Shown: positions 19,100-29,902 of the stretch, in pieces | Position numbering within the stretch: the first letter of the stretch is position 1 | How the letters are laid out: each line of letters begins with the position of its first letter | Source: Sacculina carcini | Taxonomy: Eukaryota; Arthropoda; Thecostraca; Sacculinidae | Direction: 5' to 3' | DNA length: 64,000 nucleotides | Assembly (NCBI GenBank): GCA_916048095.2 | Contig: OU696586.1 | Span: 6,335,249-6,399,248, forward strand | The notes under the pieces: generated by a model | The model's database searches: none | What the model saw: the letters and a program-made list of their open reading frames with translations, nothing else | Told to the model about the DNA's origin: nothing | Position numbers and translations under genes: made by a program

Positions 19100-22009
19100 A
19101 TGCATGTTTCTGACTCTACAGCTACTGCTCAATCTTGTCATTCCTCACATCTGGTTTCCCTCGTATCCAAAAATTCTGCTATTAACAATCTTACCCAATC
19201 TGCTCATATATCTCCCTTAGCCGTCACTAATTGTATTTCCTCCTTGGTTGGCCTGCTCAATATTCGGTCTGTACGTAATAAAGCTAATTTTGTTTCTAAT
19301 GTCATTCTCTATCACAACTTCTCACTCTTTTTTCTCACCGAGACCTGGCTTTTTGACAGCGACGTTTCATCGTTTTCCGCCCAACTTCCACTTTCATTTA
19401 ACTTCTTGCATGTATCTCGCGATCTCACATCTTCTCAAAAATCTTGCGGTGGTGGTGCTGGTGCTGTTTATCACTGTTCTTTATCTTTATCACTTTTATC
19501 TACTCTACAATTTCCTTGTAGTTCCTTTGAATACGCTGCATTCTCGCTTTCTTTTCCTTCACACCCTAAATTAGGTATTCTATTGTTATATCGACACGAT
19601 CACACTGGCACATCCTCAGTATTTCTATCTGAATTTGATACACTCCTATCTTTCTTCTCAGATACATTCTCCCATAATTTCATTGTTCTAGGCGATTTTA
19701 ATTTCTGGATTGACTCACCATCTCATGCGCATGTTTCTGATTTTCTAACTCTGCTCAATTCTTGGGATCTTTCCGTTATGAACAGTGGTGCTACTCACCT
19801 ATCCGGTCATACCCTCGACCTTGTGATCTGTACGCACTCCTCCAGACTGTCTCTCCTCGATACATTCACTTACCCCCCTGATTCTCTCATATCTGATCAT
19901 AGCCTCATCACATTTTGTGTTTCTCTTCCTTCACCTTCTAAGCCTTATTCCGCTTCACTGATGCCACGTGATTACAAAAAATTTGATGCTTTATTATTTT
20001 GTCGTTTGGTTACCTCTCTTCTGAATCCCTCAAACTATTTGTTCCTCCCACCACTCCTACTCCCCAAGTTTATATCCGACTCTCTCTCCCTCATCAATGA
20101 TCAGATCTTCCCTTTGCGCTTACATCACTTTCGCTCAATATCTCCTCCTCCTCCCTGGTGGTCGTCCGATCTATCCCGCTTGCGTTCAGAATGCAGAGCC
20201 CCTGAGCGTTCTTGGCGGCGCTTTCGCTCTTCTTCATCATGGTTCTCTATCTGTAGTGCCCGCAAATCTTTTTTCTCTATGGTTGCTTTGTCAAAATCTA
20301 ATTTCTATCGTTCACAATTACGCCAACTCCAATCATCTCGCTCACGATGGATGACTCTGAAATCTATTTCTGGTCGCTCTTCTAAGTCATCTTGCTCAAT
20401 ATCTGCCAGTGAATTCGCCTCATTTTTCTCTTGTAAAATTGCATCCTTGCAATCCAAATTACCCACTAGCACTTTTCCTCTCCAATTTCCTCCTTGCCTT
20501 AGCACTGTTTCCTCTTTTTCCTCGATTGCTCCGTCTACCACAGCACGTTTTCTTACCAAACTTCAGAGGTCTAAATGTCCCACTGACCCCATACAATTTT
20601 CTGCTCTCTCTGATGCTATTATACTCCTTACTCCACTTTTCACATATATGGTTAACTCTTCTTTCCTTCACGGTTCATTCTTAGCTTCCAAACACGCCAC
20701 TATACTGCCGATTCTCAAAAAATCCAATCTTGATACCTCTCTGCCATGCAACTATCGTCCAATTTCTATTCTATCTCTGTCCTCCAAGCTTCTAGAATCT
20801 GCCATCCTTGTTCAATTACGGCCTATCATCTTGCCTGTTCTCGATCCCTGCCAATCTGGTTTTGTATCTCAGCACTCTACCGAAACACTTCTTCTCTGCC
20901 TCTCCAATGATCTATTCTCTAATTTTTCATTTGGAAATTCCGTGCTTCTGATTTCCTTAGATTTTTCTGCTGCCTTCGATCTAGTCGACCACGAAATCTT
21001 ATGCTGCGATCTTGCTCATCTAGGCCTCACATCTACTGCACATTCTCTTCTTACCTCATATCTAAATGATCGTTCCTATGCTGTTCGCAGTAATGCGGCT
21101 TTATCGTGCGACTTTCCTCTCACTTCTGGGGTTCCACAAGGCTCACTTCTTGGTCCTTTACTTTTCAACTTATACGTATCATCCCTTTGTCCTATTCTCC
21201 GCAGCTATCCAGTTATATTTCACGTATACGCTGACGACATCCAAATTTATTTTCCTCTTTCTCCTCATTCTTCAAATTTGGTCTCTATGCTGCTCACCCA
21301 GATTTCTTCTTGGGCTGCTTCACGTAAACTTGTTATCAACCCTGACAAAACAGAATATCTAGTCTTTCACCCTCCTCGAATTTATCCTCACTCTATCAAC
21401 CTTCCGCTAGCCAATCAAATGCGCAATTTGGGTGTCTTGTTCGATCCTAACCTTTCTTTCTCGACTCATTTTTCTCAGCTTATCCGCTCGTGCCGCTTTT
21501 TACTCCGACAATTTTACCCTATTCGTTCGTCGATTGATGTCTCATCCGCTAGTCTTCTCGTAAACTCCTATATCTTTTCTAAGATCGACTATTGCAACTC
21601 GCTCTTCTTCCATCTTCCCTTGAAATCTATCGGCCAACTCCAAGCAGTGATCAACCTTGCTTGTCGGTTTGTACTGAGGCTTCCTCCGCGAACTCCCACC
21701 TCGGTGCATATCCGGTATGGTATGTTGTCTGGTCTATGTTGTCTGGTCTTCAAACTTATCCACTCTCCCTCTTCTCCTTCATATCTCCGTTCCCTATTGA
21801 CTCTCAATAATCGCACTTCTTGTCGCATTCCTGTGCCATTAGTCTGTCCTCCTGCTCTTAATCAATCCTCTTGGTCATCCAAATCTTTTCATTTCTCTGC
21901 TCCTCGTATCTATAACTCGCTTCCATCTTACCTTCACCACAAGTCTTCATTCCGATCCTTTTCTGCTGATCTTCATAAATATCTGCTCACTCGTTCTCTT
22001 GATGACTAA
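19100..22009 (+). CDS. LINE M ORF2: endonuclease and reverse transcriptase (CR1/L2 group)
   Basis: 969 codons open from ATG 19100. An APE-type endonuclease comes first (LLNIRSVRNKANF, FFLTETWL, VLGDFNFW, SDHSLITF). Reverse transcriptase follows, with CNYRPISILSLSSKLLE, SLDFSAAFDLVDHEIL, SGVPQGSLLGPLLFNLY and YADDIQIY (about residue 710). The C-terminal domain contains KLVINPDKTEYLVF and LQAVINLACRFV. The LSAAFD.VDH and GVPQGS.LGP blocks are typical of the CR1/L2/Rex1 group. The coding strand is strikingly rich in T and C, giving a Ser/Leu/Phe-heavy protein. The frame is open in both copies, so the gene could be functional or young. Confidence 0.9.
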   Translation: MHVSDSTATAQSCHSSHLVSLVSKNSAINNLTQSAHISPLAVTNCISSLVGLLNIRSVRNKANFVSNVILYHNFSLFFLTETWLFDSDVSSFSAQLPLSFNFLHVSRDLTSSQKSCGGGAGAVYHCSLSLSLLSTLQFPCSSFEYAAFSLSFPSHPKLGILLLYRHDHTGTSSVFLSEFDTLLSFFSDTFSHNFIVLGDFNFWIDSPSHAHVSDFLTLLNSWDLSVMNSGATHLSGHTLDLVICTHSSRLSLLDTFTYPPDSLISDHSLITFCVSLPSPSKPYSASLMPRDYKKFDALLFCRLVTSLLNPSNYLFLPPLLLPKFISDSLSLINDQIFPLRLHHFRSISPPPPWWSSDLSRLRSECRAPERSWRRFRSSSSWFSICSARKSFFSMVALSKSNFYRSQLRQLQSSRSRWMTLKSISGRSSKSSCSISASEFASFFSCKIASLQSKLPTSTFPLQFPPCLSTVSSFSSIAPSTTARFLTKLQRSKCPTDPIQFSALSDAIILLTPLFTYMVNSSFLHGSFLASKHATILPILKKSNLDTSLPCNYRPISILSLSSKLLESAILVQLRPIILPVLDPCQSGFVSQHSTETLLLCLSNDLFSNFSFGNSVLLISLDFSAAFDLVDHEILCCDLAHLGLTSTAHSLLTSYLNDRSYAVRSNAALSCDFPLTSGVPQGSLLGPLLFNLYVSSLCPILRSYPVIFHVYADDIQIYFPLSPHSSNLVSMLLTQISSWAASRKLVINPDKTEYLVFHPPRIYPHSINLPLANQMRNLGVLFDPNLSFSTHFSQLIRSCRFLLRQFYPIRSSIDVSSASLLVNSYIFSKIDYCNSLFFHLPLKSIGQLQAVINLACRFVLRLPPRTPTSVHIRYGMLSGLCCLVFKLIHSPSSPSYLRSLLTLNNRTSCRIPVPLVCPPALNQSSWSSKSFHFSAPRIYNSLPSYLHHKSSFRSFSADLHKYLLTRSLDD

Positions 22010-22590
22010 ATGTATGATTTGTCTCTGGTTATATGTGTGTTGCTTGTGCTGATCGTCGTATGTTGTACACTCGTTGTTCTTGCTTGATATTTGTCTTTTT
22101 ACTCACTGTGAATTATCTGTTTTCGTTGCTGCGTCCCGTTTTTGCATCTCTTGCATTCGTCGTTGTCTGGTCAGGCTTCGCCCTGCTACTGGTAACCGTG
22201 TAATTCCAGTACAACCAGATTTATGGTCGAGTCGTCGGCGACTAAACCGGCTCCCCCACTGTTCTGCAGTGAGGAGGGTGGCTAGACACACGACAGGAAA
22301 AAAACAAAACCTGTTGCAAGGGCGGATGAGCTATCTGATAGCCAACGGCCATCTAGCATGTTCCAGTTTGCAAACGTGTTTTCATTTTTTTATTTGTGCC
22401 TACTCCCTGCTCGCTGTGATGTTCCTGTCGGTTGTCTTTTTCGCGCCTGTGTATAAATATGTGCGCTATATTAAATATATGTTGTTGTTGTTGTTGTTGC
22501 TGTACATAACCTGGAGATACATTTTTAAACATTCTCCTCTTTTTAAATAGTTTTACATCGTATTTTTTTGTCATAAATACCAAATATATT
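22010..22590 (+). other. Non-coding stretch between LINE M ORF2 and LINE K
   Basis: T-rich sequence after the M stop (probably M 3' UTR), then the structured module at 22167-22354, then more T-rich sequence with a (TTG)n run at about 22481-22500, then A/T-rich sequence up to K. I cannot place the M/K boundary exactly; the TTG run is a plausible M 3' tail. Confidence 0.5.
22167..22354 (+). ncRNA. Structured module S, copy 1
   Basis: About 188 bp clearly similar to 32954-33146 in the leader of LINE J. It can fold into a three-way junction: CTGGT (22167-22171) with ACCAG (22214-22218); CAGG with CCTG (22172-22185, 6-base loop); ACTGG (22188-22192) with CCAGT (22206-22210). A further hairpin CACTG/CAGTG lies at 22257-22271. 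The same pairs, loop size and spacers recur in the other copy with compatible base changes. Role unknown; it may be a LINE RNA structure. Confidence 0.5.
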
Positions 22591-24439
22591 ATGACCTTAC
22601 TACAATGGAACTGTAGAGGACTGGTATCCAAATGGAATGAGGTGAAATGTTTTCTGTCCACAGTTTCACCGAGAATCATAGCCTCACAGGAAACATGGCT
22701 CAAACCGTCTGATTGTTTCAACCTCAGTATGACAGGGTTCACATTGTACCGCGGCGATGGCAGCGTCGACGGACGGCGTAGAGGTGGTGTCGCCCTCTAT
22801 ATAGCCACCGCCATACCTCAAACTCCAGTCCAAGGCTTTAACTCAAACTGTGATATACAAGAAGGGATATTTACAGTCAGTTTTAATAATGGCCGTATAG
22901 ATATTACCAGTGTTTACTATCCTCCACAAATCACAGTTCCACGGCTTCGAGATCATTTGAGTTGTCTTATTTCCACGCTGAGAAATAAAGTCATAATTCT
23001 AGGGGATTTTAATGCTCATCACTTCCTATGGGGTGATGACAAGTTAGACAACAAAGGAACAATGCTGGAAGATTTAATAACTAACAACAGTTTGGTGCTT
23101 TCAAACGATGGTAGTCCAACACACTACAATGTATTCATGAATAAACACTCAGCCATTGACCTGACATTGTGTTCTCCAAACATAGCAGGACTATTCAACT
23201 GGTCAACTCACCAAGATGTTCGAGAGTCGGATCACTACCCCATAATTTTATCAACTTTTTATACATCATCCGCAATCTGGGTCCCCTCATGGAGACTGAA
23301 AAGAGCGAATTGGGATTTGTTTACCTCAAAGTGTCATATCGACGCTCCTGATGACAACCAAGCAGTGGACGCTAGTCTCCACCAGCTCAGCACAACTCTG
23401 TATCAGGCAGCAGAGATCGCTGTGCCTATAAGCAGAGGGTCTCCAAAGAAAATCTCCGTTCCCTGGTTCAACAATGATTGCCGAAACGCCATAGCCAGGA
23501 GAAAGAGAGCCTTGCGAATGTACCAAAGGCAAAACACATTTCAGTGTCTAATTAACCTGCGCAGAGAGCGAGCTAATACCAGAAAAATAATTCGCACGGC
23601 AAAACGAAATGCCTGGTGTAGTTTTTTGTGTAGCATCACACCCCTTAGTTCCACCTCATACATATGGGGAACTATTAGGAAATTCAAGGGTAAATCTTCT
23701 TCAACTCCAATACTAATTTTTCTGTAGATGGTAGCGAGGTGTCGGATACCCGGGAAATTCTAGACACACTAGCACAGCAATTCCGAGACATAAACCTATC
23801 ACATACATAAACAGGGGAACACAGAAATATTCACGCGGATACATTACCGTTCAGTGCTTTTGAAACATCACAAGAACATATTTACAACAAAGTATTCACC
23901 TCAGATGAACTTAGTAGTGCAATAATTTCCTCCGGACACACTGCAGTCGGACCAGATCATATACATTATCATATACCTTCATGTTTTGACTTCATCTTAT
24001 CATTTTATAATTATATATGGCTGAGAGGGTTTTTTCCAGAAGCTTGGCCACAAAGCACAGTGATACCTATCCTGAAGCCTGGAAAACGGCGAAACGATCC
24101 AAGTTCATATCGTCCCATCACTCTTTCGAGCTGTCTTGGTAAGGTGATGGAGAGAATGGTAGCCAAACGGTTTTCTTATGTCCTGGAAAATGAACAGGCC
24201 CTGGATCCCTACCAGTGTGGATTCCGACAAAAACGATCGCCACTTGAACATATGGTAAGGCTGGATACGGTGATTCGCCAAGGCTTCGCCAGAAAGCAGG
24301 CAACGATAGTCATATTTTTAGATTTGAGGAAGGCCTATGACTCCGTAACACCAGAGTTTTTAACGTACAACATTTTTAACCTAGGTTTGAAAGGAAGTCT
24401 ACCCAAGTTTTTAAATAATTTTATATCTGGGGGGACACT
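22591..24439 (+). pseudogene. LINE K ORF2, 5' part: endonuclease and first half of RT
   Basis: I/Jockey-type LINE. 22591-23727 is open and encodes the APE endonuclease (LLQWNCRGLVSKWNEV, ASQETWLKP, ILGDFNAHHFLWG, AIDLTLCSP, ESDHYPI). A frameshift near 23700 is followed by a region with a stop (about 23809). 24060-24436 is then open with RT blocks PSSYRPITLSSCLGKVMER, FRQKRSPLEHM and LDLRKAYDSVTPEF. The gene is interrupted at 24439 by element D and resumes at 30315. No ORF1 of K is seen. Confidence 0.85.
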
Positions 24440-24890
24440 TGTGGCGAGTTAGAATAAACTACCCGAGATGTTGCCACAAAGACAGTCAGAGCACAAGTAA
24501 CATGTATTGACCCGTATGTGAATTAGTGACCTAGGACCACGTCAGCAAGGGTTGGCACATGATCATGCCACGTCACATATGTTAAATACCCAATAAAGTT
24601 GACTGAGAAAATACTTATATCATCAAAACAATAAATAAACATTAATTTAATTCATTCATTTCAATTTATACTTTCAACAAATAAACCAAAGATGACCTCA
24701 CCGATGCGACCAGGCAAAACAAGACAAAATAAGATACATATGAGACATATGCTGCTCATATGCGCACATTATTATGACGTCACATTACTTGATATTAAAA
24801 TACAAACAATATGACATCATAACAGTTATACAATATTGACATATTAAAATATGCATAATTCATAAATAATATACAAGTGTGTCCCCCACA
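24440..24890 (-). mobile_element. 3' LTR of element D
   Basis: 451 bp, A/T-rich, TG...CA termini, containing TGACGTCA at 24775-24782. Longer than its partner by a ~43-bp block around 24718-24762. Confidence 0.92.
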
Positions 24891-24903
24891 TCACTCCCCC
24901 CGC
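24891..24903 (-). other. Polypurine tract of element D
   Basis: On the minus strand the tract reads CGGGGGGAGTGA immediately before the 3' LTR. Confidence 0.65.
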
Positions 24904-25141
24904 CAGAGCGGAGCTTCCAGTGAAACACACCTGATCAACACAGCAAAATATGCACAATAACATTGCAAGAGAGCACTCAATCGCTGGAACAATATCTTGT
25001 ACGCAAGGTTTATCGGTATCTGCATAAGCAGGCGCATACATTTCCCAGTGTATACAAGCCAAATCAGTACGCACACAGGCACACATGTATACCGTGCACT
25101 ATGCTTGTATACACATGCTGAAATACACATTCACACCTCCC

Positions 25142-25229
<88 letters not shown>

Positions 25230-25495
25230 CTCGTTTAAACCACACACATACACAAGGCATACGAAACTAAACGATAACGTTACACAAGTATCCGAAAAAT
25301 GCACCTAGGTGTACACCTAAGAGGTATACATAGTATACATAAATATGTACACGTACATCGATCCAACACTTACATGATTATATTCAAATTACGTTGAGAT
25401 AACATTGCTATGTAAGAACAGAGAAATGCACTAATAAGAACCTGGGTCGCATCGGGAGTTGAATACAACAAAGGCAAGAAGACACCATGACAATT
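24904..25495 (-). other. Non-coding 3' region of element D
   Basis: About 590 bp between the pol stop and the polypurine tract. It contains CACA/TATA-rich sequence and the TA microsatellite at 25145-25224; no gene is seen. The 61-103-codon frames of alternating Tyr/Ile are microsatellite translations. Confidence 0.6.
25145..25224. repeat. (AT)40 microsatellite
   Basis: About 80 bases of uninterrupted AT; the second copy (59864-59943) has essentially the same length. Confidence 0.95.
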
Positions 25496-27998
25496 TCAAA
25501 AGTATACGTACTCGGCGGCAGGCTTAAAATGAACACTGCGGCCCGAACAGGTTGTCACCGGCGACGGAGCGGAACGGGGCGCCACGGTCGGTGTTGCAGC
25601 CGTGTACGACTCTGATGATGTGACTGCTGTGCGCAACGAACGAGGTGCAGGAGTCGGTTTATTTTTGACGTCAGGAACTGCTGCACGATACGGAGGAACA
25701 GGACAATCCACAGGCGACTCCCGCACGACGGCCGGCTTGAGGCGGTCGATTGAAACCACCTGGGTATCCCCAGACGGCAGTTCAACTGTGAATGTTTTCT
25801 CAAGTCGCTCCAGCACCTTACGCGAGCCGACATACGGCGCTTCCAGTGGCCTTCTGACTCGGTCGACTCGAATCCAAACATGGGAACACTCCATCAGCGA
25901 TCGCGGAATGTACGACGTGGTCTTCGCGTGACATGAGCCTTCCGAAAGATTGGATAAATCCACTTCGCGCATATGGCGAGCGAGCTTGCGGATGAAGTCA
26001 GGAGAACATGATGACTCCAGGTTGTCTGTCCCCACTACACGTGGGTGTATCAGCTCGCTGACAGTCACTGCTGTGAAAGGCGACGCACCCGACTGGTTGG
26101 GCATACACCTTAGTCACAGCAGCACCACTGGAAGTGCCTTGAGCCACTCCTCTTTACGCGCGATGATTGCCGTCTCAAGTGTCCGGTGAACACGTTCGAT
26201 GGCACCATTGCATTGAGGGTGGTACGACGTGGTGCGTAGTCTGTGGATGCCAATATAATTCGCAAGGTGTTTAAATAGCTCCGACTCAAACTGCGCTCCT
26301 CTGTCTGTGACCACGTACAAGGGTACACCAAAGCGCGACACCCAGGTGTCAAGAAATGTGGTGGCCACAGAGGCAGCGGTGAATTCGTGTAGCGGAGATG
26401 CTTCCACCCATCGTGTTGTTTTATCAATGCAGGTCAAAAGATATGCAAATGATGATGGTTATTGTTGTCCGTGTTGCTTGACCGGCGGCAGATGGCCAAC
26501 AATATCAATATGGACCGTCGTGAATCGTGCCGATGGTATATTCAAGGGCGTGACAGGCGATTTTGCATGACGGTGCACTTTGGCAGCCTGATACGCCTCA
26601 CAAGACCTGGCCCACTCGCAAATGTTCTTGTCCATATGGGGCCAGTAATATCTTGCCTTGATGAGTCGAAGAGTACATTTTACACCTGGGTGAGATATGT
26701 TGTGTAGATGATCAAACACCGCCACTCTCAATGAGCGCGGGACATACGGTCGCGGTTCCGCTAGCGACATTTCGCAAAAGAGTGTATTTGCGTCGATTTT
26801 GAATGGCTTCAGGCGGTCAATCATAGGCGGTAGTTCGTCGTCATCAGCTTGCTTCGCGGCTATTGACGGTAGATCGATACATGACTCAGCCACTGCGTTG
26901 ATAGGGCGAGAGAGACAGTCTGCCACCACGTTATCATTTCCGCCAATATACTGCACGTCCGTGACATACTCCATCATGAGCGACAAATGGCGCTGTTGTC
27001 GGTCGAGCTTGGCCGGTTTCGTACTGCGAAAAGCATATACTAACGGCCGATGGTCAGTACACAACGTGACATGCTGCCCTTCGATGAGATGCCGGAAATG
27101 GACGACAGCCAGATACGCCGCCAGAAGCTCCCGATCAAAGGTCGAATACCGCTTCTGCACCGGAGTCAGCTTTTTGAAAACAGCTCGACAAGCGATGGTT
27201 CTCCGTCTATCAACTGGTGGAGTGCAGCGCCCACAGCAAACTGCGAGCTATCCGTCACCAGCTGATAGTTGGTACAGGTCGGTAGCGGGTGGTGCAACAG
27301 CGCAGCTGACTGTAGAGCGCTCTTGCGCGCTGACACAGCCGTCAGTTCTGTTTCGTTGAGCTGTAGCTCCTTCTTGTTTGGGTCAACCCGGATCCGTTCG
27401 ATAAGCGGATGGACGAGATCGGCGTAGTCTTTGATCATGCGTCGATAAAATCCCGTGGCACCTAAGAATCGGCGCAGGTCGTGTGAAGACGACGGTGGGT
27501 GCTGATTCAATAGCGCACTGACTTTGGACGCTGCGGGTTTAATGCCCTGTCTAGAAATACCATAGCCCAGAAAATCAAGTTCCGTTTCCAGAAACACGCA
27601 CTTGGGCAATTTGAGCCGAAGTGAATGGTTGCTGAGGATGGAAAACACCTGTCTCAGGTGATCGATGTGAGTTTGCTCGTCGTCTGAAAACACAAGAATA
27701 TCATCGATGTAAACAAACACAAAGTCTACATTGCGGAATATGTCATCCATGACACGTTGAAACGTGGACGGTGAGTTTCGCATGCCGTACGGCATGTACA
27801 TGTACTCGACTAGACCAGCTGGAGTGTCTACCGCTGTCTTGGCGATGTCTCCGGACGCGACAGGGATTTGATGGTACGCTCGAAGAAGGTCCAGCTTCGA
27901 GAACACCGATTTTCCGTGCAGATTTGCCGCACAGTCGTGAATGTGTGGTATCGAATCCCGCTTGGTGACAGCGTTGAGACCGCGGTAGTCTCCCGTCA

Positions 27999-28114
27999 TG
28001 TAACAAAACCAGAAACTAAAATATATTACAGACAGGCGCGCGTGGGCATCACCGCCCCACGCGCGCCTACAAGACGTCACACTCCGATCGCACCACAAAC
28101 ACGACTACACCACA
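27999..28114. mobile_element. 116-bp TG...CA insertion in element D RT (solo-LTR-like or MITE)
   Basis: Starts TGTAAC, ends CCACA, and is flanked by CGTCA on both sides (27994-27998 and 28115-28119). Removing it with one CGTCA rejoins the RT frame exactly. It contains a GC-rich hairpin with 13-bp perfect arms (28034-28046 and 28056-28068, 9-base loop). Ends of TGT/ACA with a 5-bp target duplication suit a tiny solo LTR (TRIM-like). There are no long terminal inverted repeats. Confidence 0.65.
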
Positions 28115-28826
28115 CGTCAGGCGCCAGCTGCCATCGGGCTTTTTTACCAGATGGACAGGCGACGACCACGGCGAGCTGGACATTCTGACGATGCCATCTT
28201 TGAGCAATGCCTTGATCTCTTTCTTTATAATATCTTGTTTTTCGGGTGAGAATCTTCTTCGGCTGGCATGCAATGGCGCAGCGCTACCAGTATCGACAGT
28301 ATGCTACACCTGTGTGCGGTCGCTGGTGTAAAGCTGGTGTGCTGCGGAGAGATGAGGCAGTTAAAATCCTGCAGAAGTTTGCGGACCGGCGTTGCCACAT
28401 CCGAAGTATCGTTTACTACGAGGCATGGGATGACGGCAGGCGCCGGCTCCGCAGGAGCACTCATCGATGTTATGTTGTCACGTATGCATCGGGAACCACA
28501 GTCAACTACTAGTAGGAAATGACAGAGAAAATCGTTGCCGATGATAGGATCTGTCACCTCAGCGACCACAAAACTCCAGCGGTACACCCTACGTAGTGCT
28601 GGAAAAACCAAATCAAGCTTCACTTCGCCAAAAACAGGTATGGAGGCGCCGCTGGCGGATGACAAATTTACTGTCGAGGGCGACAAAAGTTGTCCGGCTA
28701 CCGTTCTGGGAAGAATAGACACACCCGCGCCAGTGTCGATGACGAACCTCACAATCTCGGCTCCCACCCTGGCTGCGACTCGTAGAAGTGGCAGGCTGGG
28801 TGTCGCACAGACCACAACCTGCCCCT

Positions 28827-29615
28827 CTAGTTTTCCGCCTGCCTTTCCGGTGAGGCTGTGCGAGATGACGGTCTCGAAGATGGCTCAATCGTGAGATGTG
28901 TAGCCTTGTTGGGCCACTTACACCACCGTGTGCACGTCCTTGCTCGGAATCCATAAAATATGTGGGCTCTACAGACTTGCGGACGTTGACCTTGGAAGTA
29001 CGGCACCAGTGTTCTGCTTGCAGCAGCCAAGCGCGGCTGTCTCGGCTCTGTGCGGTGTCGGGCGTCGGCGGCAGGCGCAGAGATGGTCATAATGGGCGCT
29101 GACTGTATGAGAGGCATCAGTTCGTCGGCAAGTTTGGCCAGCTCAGGTAGTGCCATCTCCTTCCTCGCAGCCAGCACCGGTCGAAGTGATTCCGGCAGAG
29201 CTTTGTTAAACTTGGGCCGGACCAGATCATCTGAGACGCCCACCTTACGTGCGACCGATTCCAGCTCGCTCATGAAGGCCGGTGGCCGGCCCGTCATAGA
29301 CTTCTTCGAGATGATTTCCTCGAACAGCTCCGGTCGCGTTCTCTCGTAGAGCTGAAGTACCTCGCGTTTCAAAGTCGTGAAGTTCTGCGATGCTACAGTA
29401 ACATGTGGCAATTGATCGACCACCGTGGGTGGTAGTACCGACAGCACATGGTAAAATTGGGTGGTTCCACAAGTTATTTTGGCTAGGCTAAACTGGGCCT
29501 ACATGACTGTGAACCAGCCGCTAACAGCGCTCTCCATGAACTCAGGCGGTTTGATAGATACTCGGCTGACAGTTGCATCACCACACACAACCTCAACTTT
29601 GTCCTCAGTGGCCAT
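28827..29615 (-). pseudogene. gag: Element D gag with a nonsense codon
   Basis: Starts at the ATG at 29615-29613 (MATEDKVEVV) and runs leftwards. It carries the same capsid features as gag A (SIKPPEFMESAVSGW, AQFSLAKI, LYERTRPELFEEI, MTGRPPAFMSEL) and a Cys/His segment VCRAHIFYGFRARTC...CKWP near the end. A TAG at about 29500-29498 interrupts it early. It ends at TAG 28829-28827 right after GGAAAAC. Confidence 0.8.
28830..28836 (-). other. Candidate gag-pol -1 frameshift site of D
   Basis: GGAAAAC on the minus strand abuts the gag stop; the protease continues in the -1 frame. Same arrangement as in element A (8446-8452). Confidence 0.45.
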
Positions 29616-29888
29616 GTTGCGGTACGAAATGAATATAATGGATTGGCAAACAATGGATGATACAATGGATGAATGAAATGAAATGATACAATGAAATATA
29701 AATATAGGAACTAAAATAATTGAATATAATGTGTACAGTGAAACAGAAACAAAGGAAAAAAATGTTTGAAAAGATCGCAATACGAATGAAAACCCAAAGG
29801 AATTGGAATTTTTCCACAAATATGAATAACTGAATAGAAGAAATAATGATGAAAACCAAATAGGAACAATTAAATATGAACGAAACGA

Positions 29889-29900
29889 TCGGGGTCACCA
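29889..29900 (-). other. Primer-binding site of D, tRNA-Trp type
   Basis: The minus strand reads TGGTGACCCCGA, the complement of the 3' end of eukaryotic tRNA-Trp. Two T bases (plus strand, 29901-29902) separate it from the LTR. The leader between this site and gag (29616-29888) is A/T-rich with no gene. Confidence 0.75.
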
Positions 29901-29902
29901 TT

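Larger units (their letters stand above)
25496..28836 (-). pseudogene. pol: Element D pol: protease, RT, RNase H, integrase (broken)
   Basis: Read leftwards in the -1 frame after gag. Protease with VIDTGAGVSILPR and IIGNDFLCHF (28815-28350). A frameshift lies near 28345, and in this copy an extra TAG near 28305. RT starts with GSAAPLHASRRRF and SSPVHLVKKPDGSW, is interrupted by the 116-bp insertion, and resumes with DYRGLNAVTKRDSIP and FVYIDDILVFS. A frameshift near 27166 leads to RNase H (CTDHRPL, NDNVVADCLSRP). The integrase zinc finger (HNISHPGV...SCEAYQ) has lost the last Cys. A TAA (about 26458) precedes the catalytic core (VTDRGAQF, NGAIERVH), and a TGA (about 26108) precedes a GPY/F-like module (HVWIRVDRV...APYVGSRKVLE). 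The protein is clearly not functional as written. Confidence 0.87.

Noticed and set aside
25085-25308. Tyr/Ile repeat protein
   Set aside because: It is a translation of the AT microsatellite.
25496-25800. Envelope gene after D integrase
   Set aside because: The C-terminal frame is a GPY/F-like module plus a Pro/Ser-rich tail, with no signal peptide or membrane segment.
27999-28114. Intron in element D RT
   Set aside because: No GT...AG borders fit on the sense strand, while a CGTCA direct duplication and TG...CA ends do.
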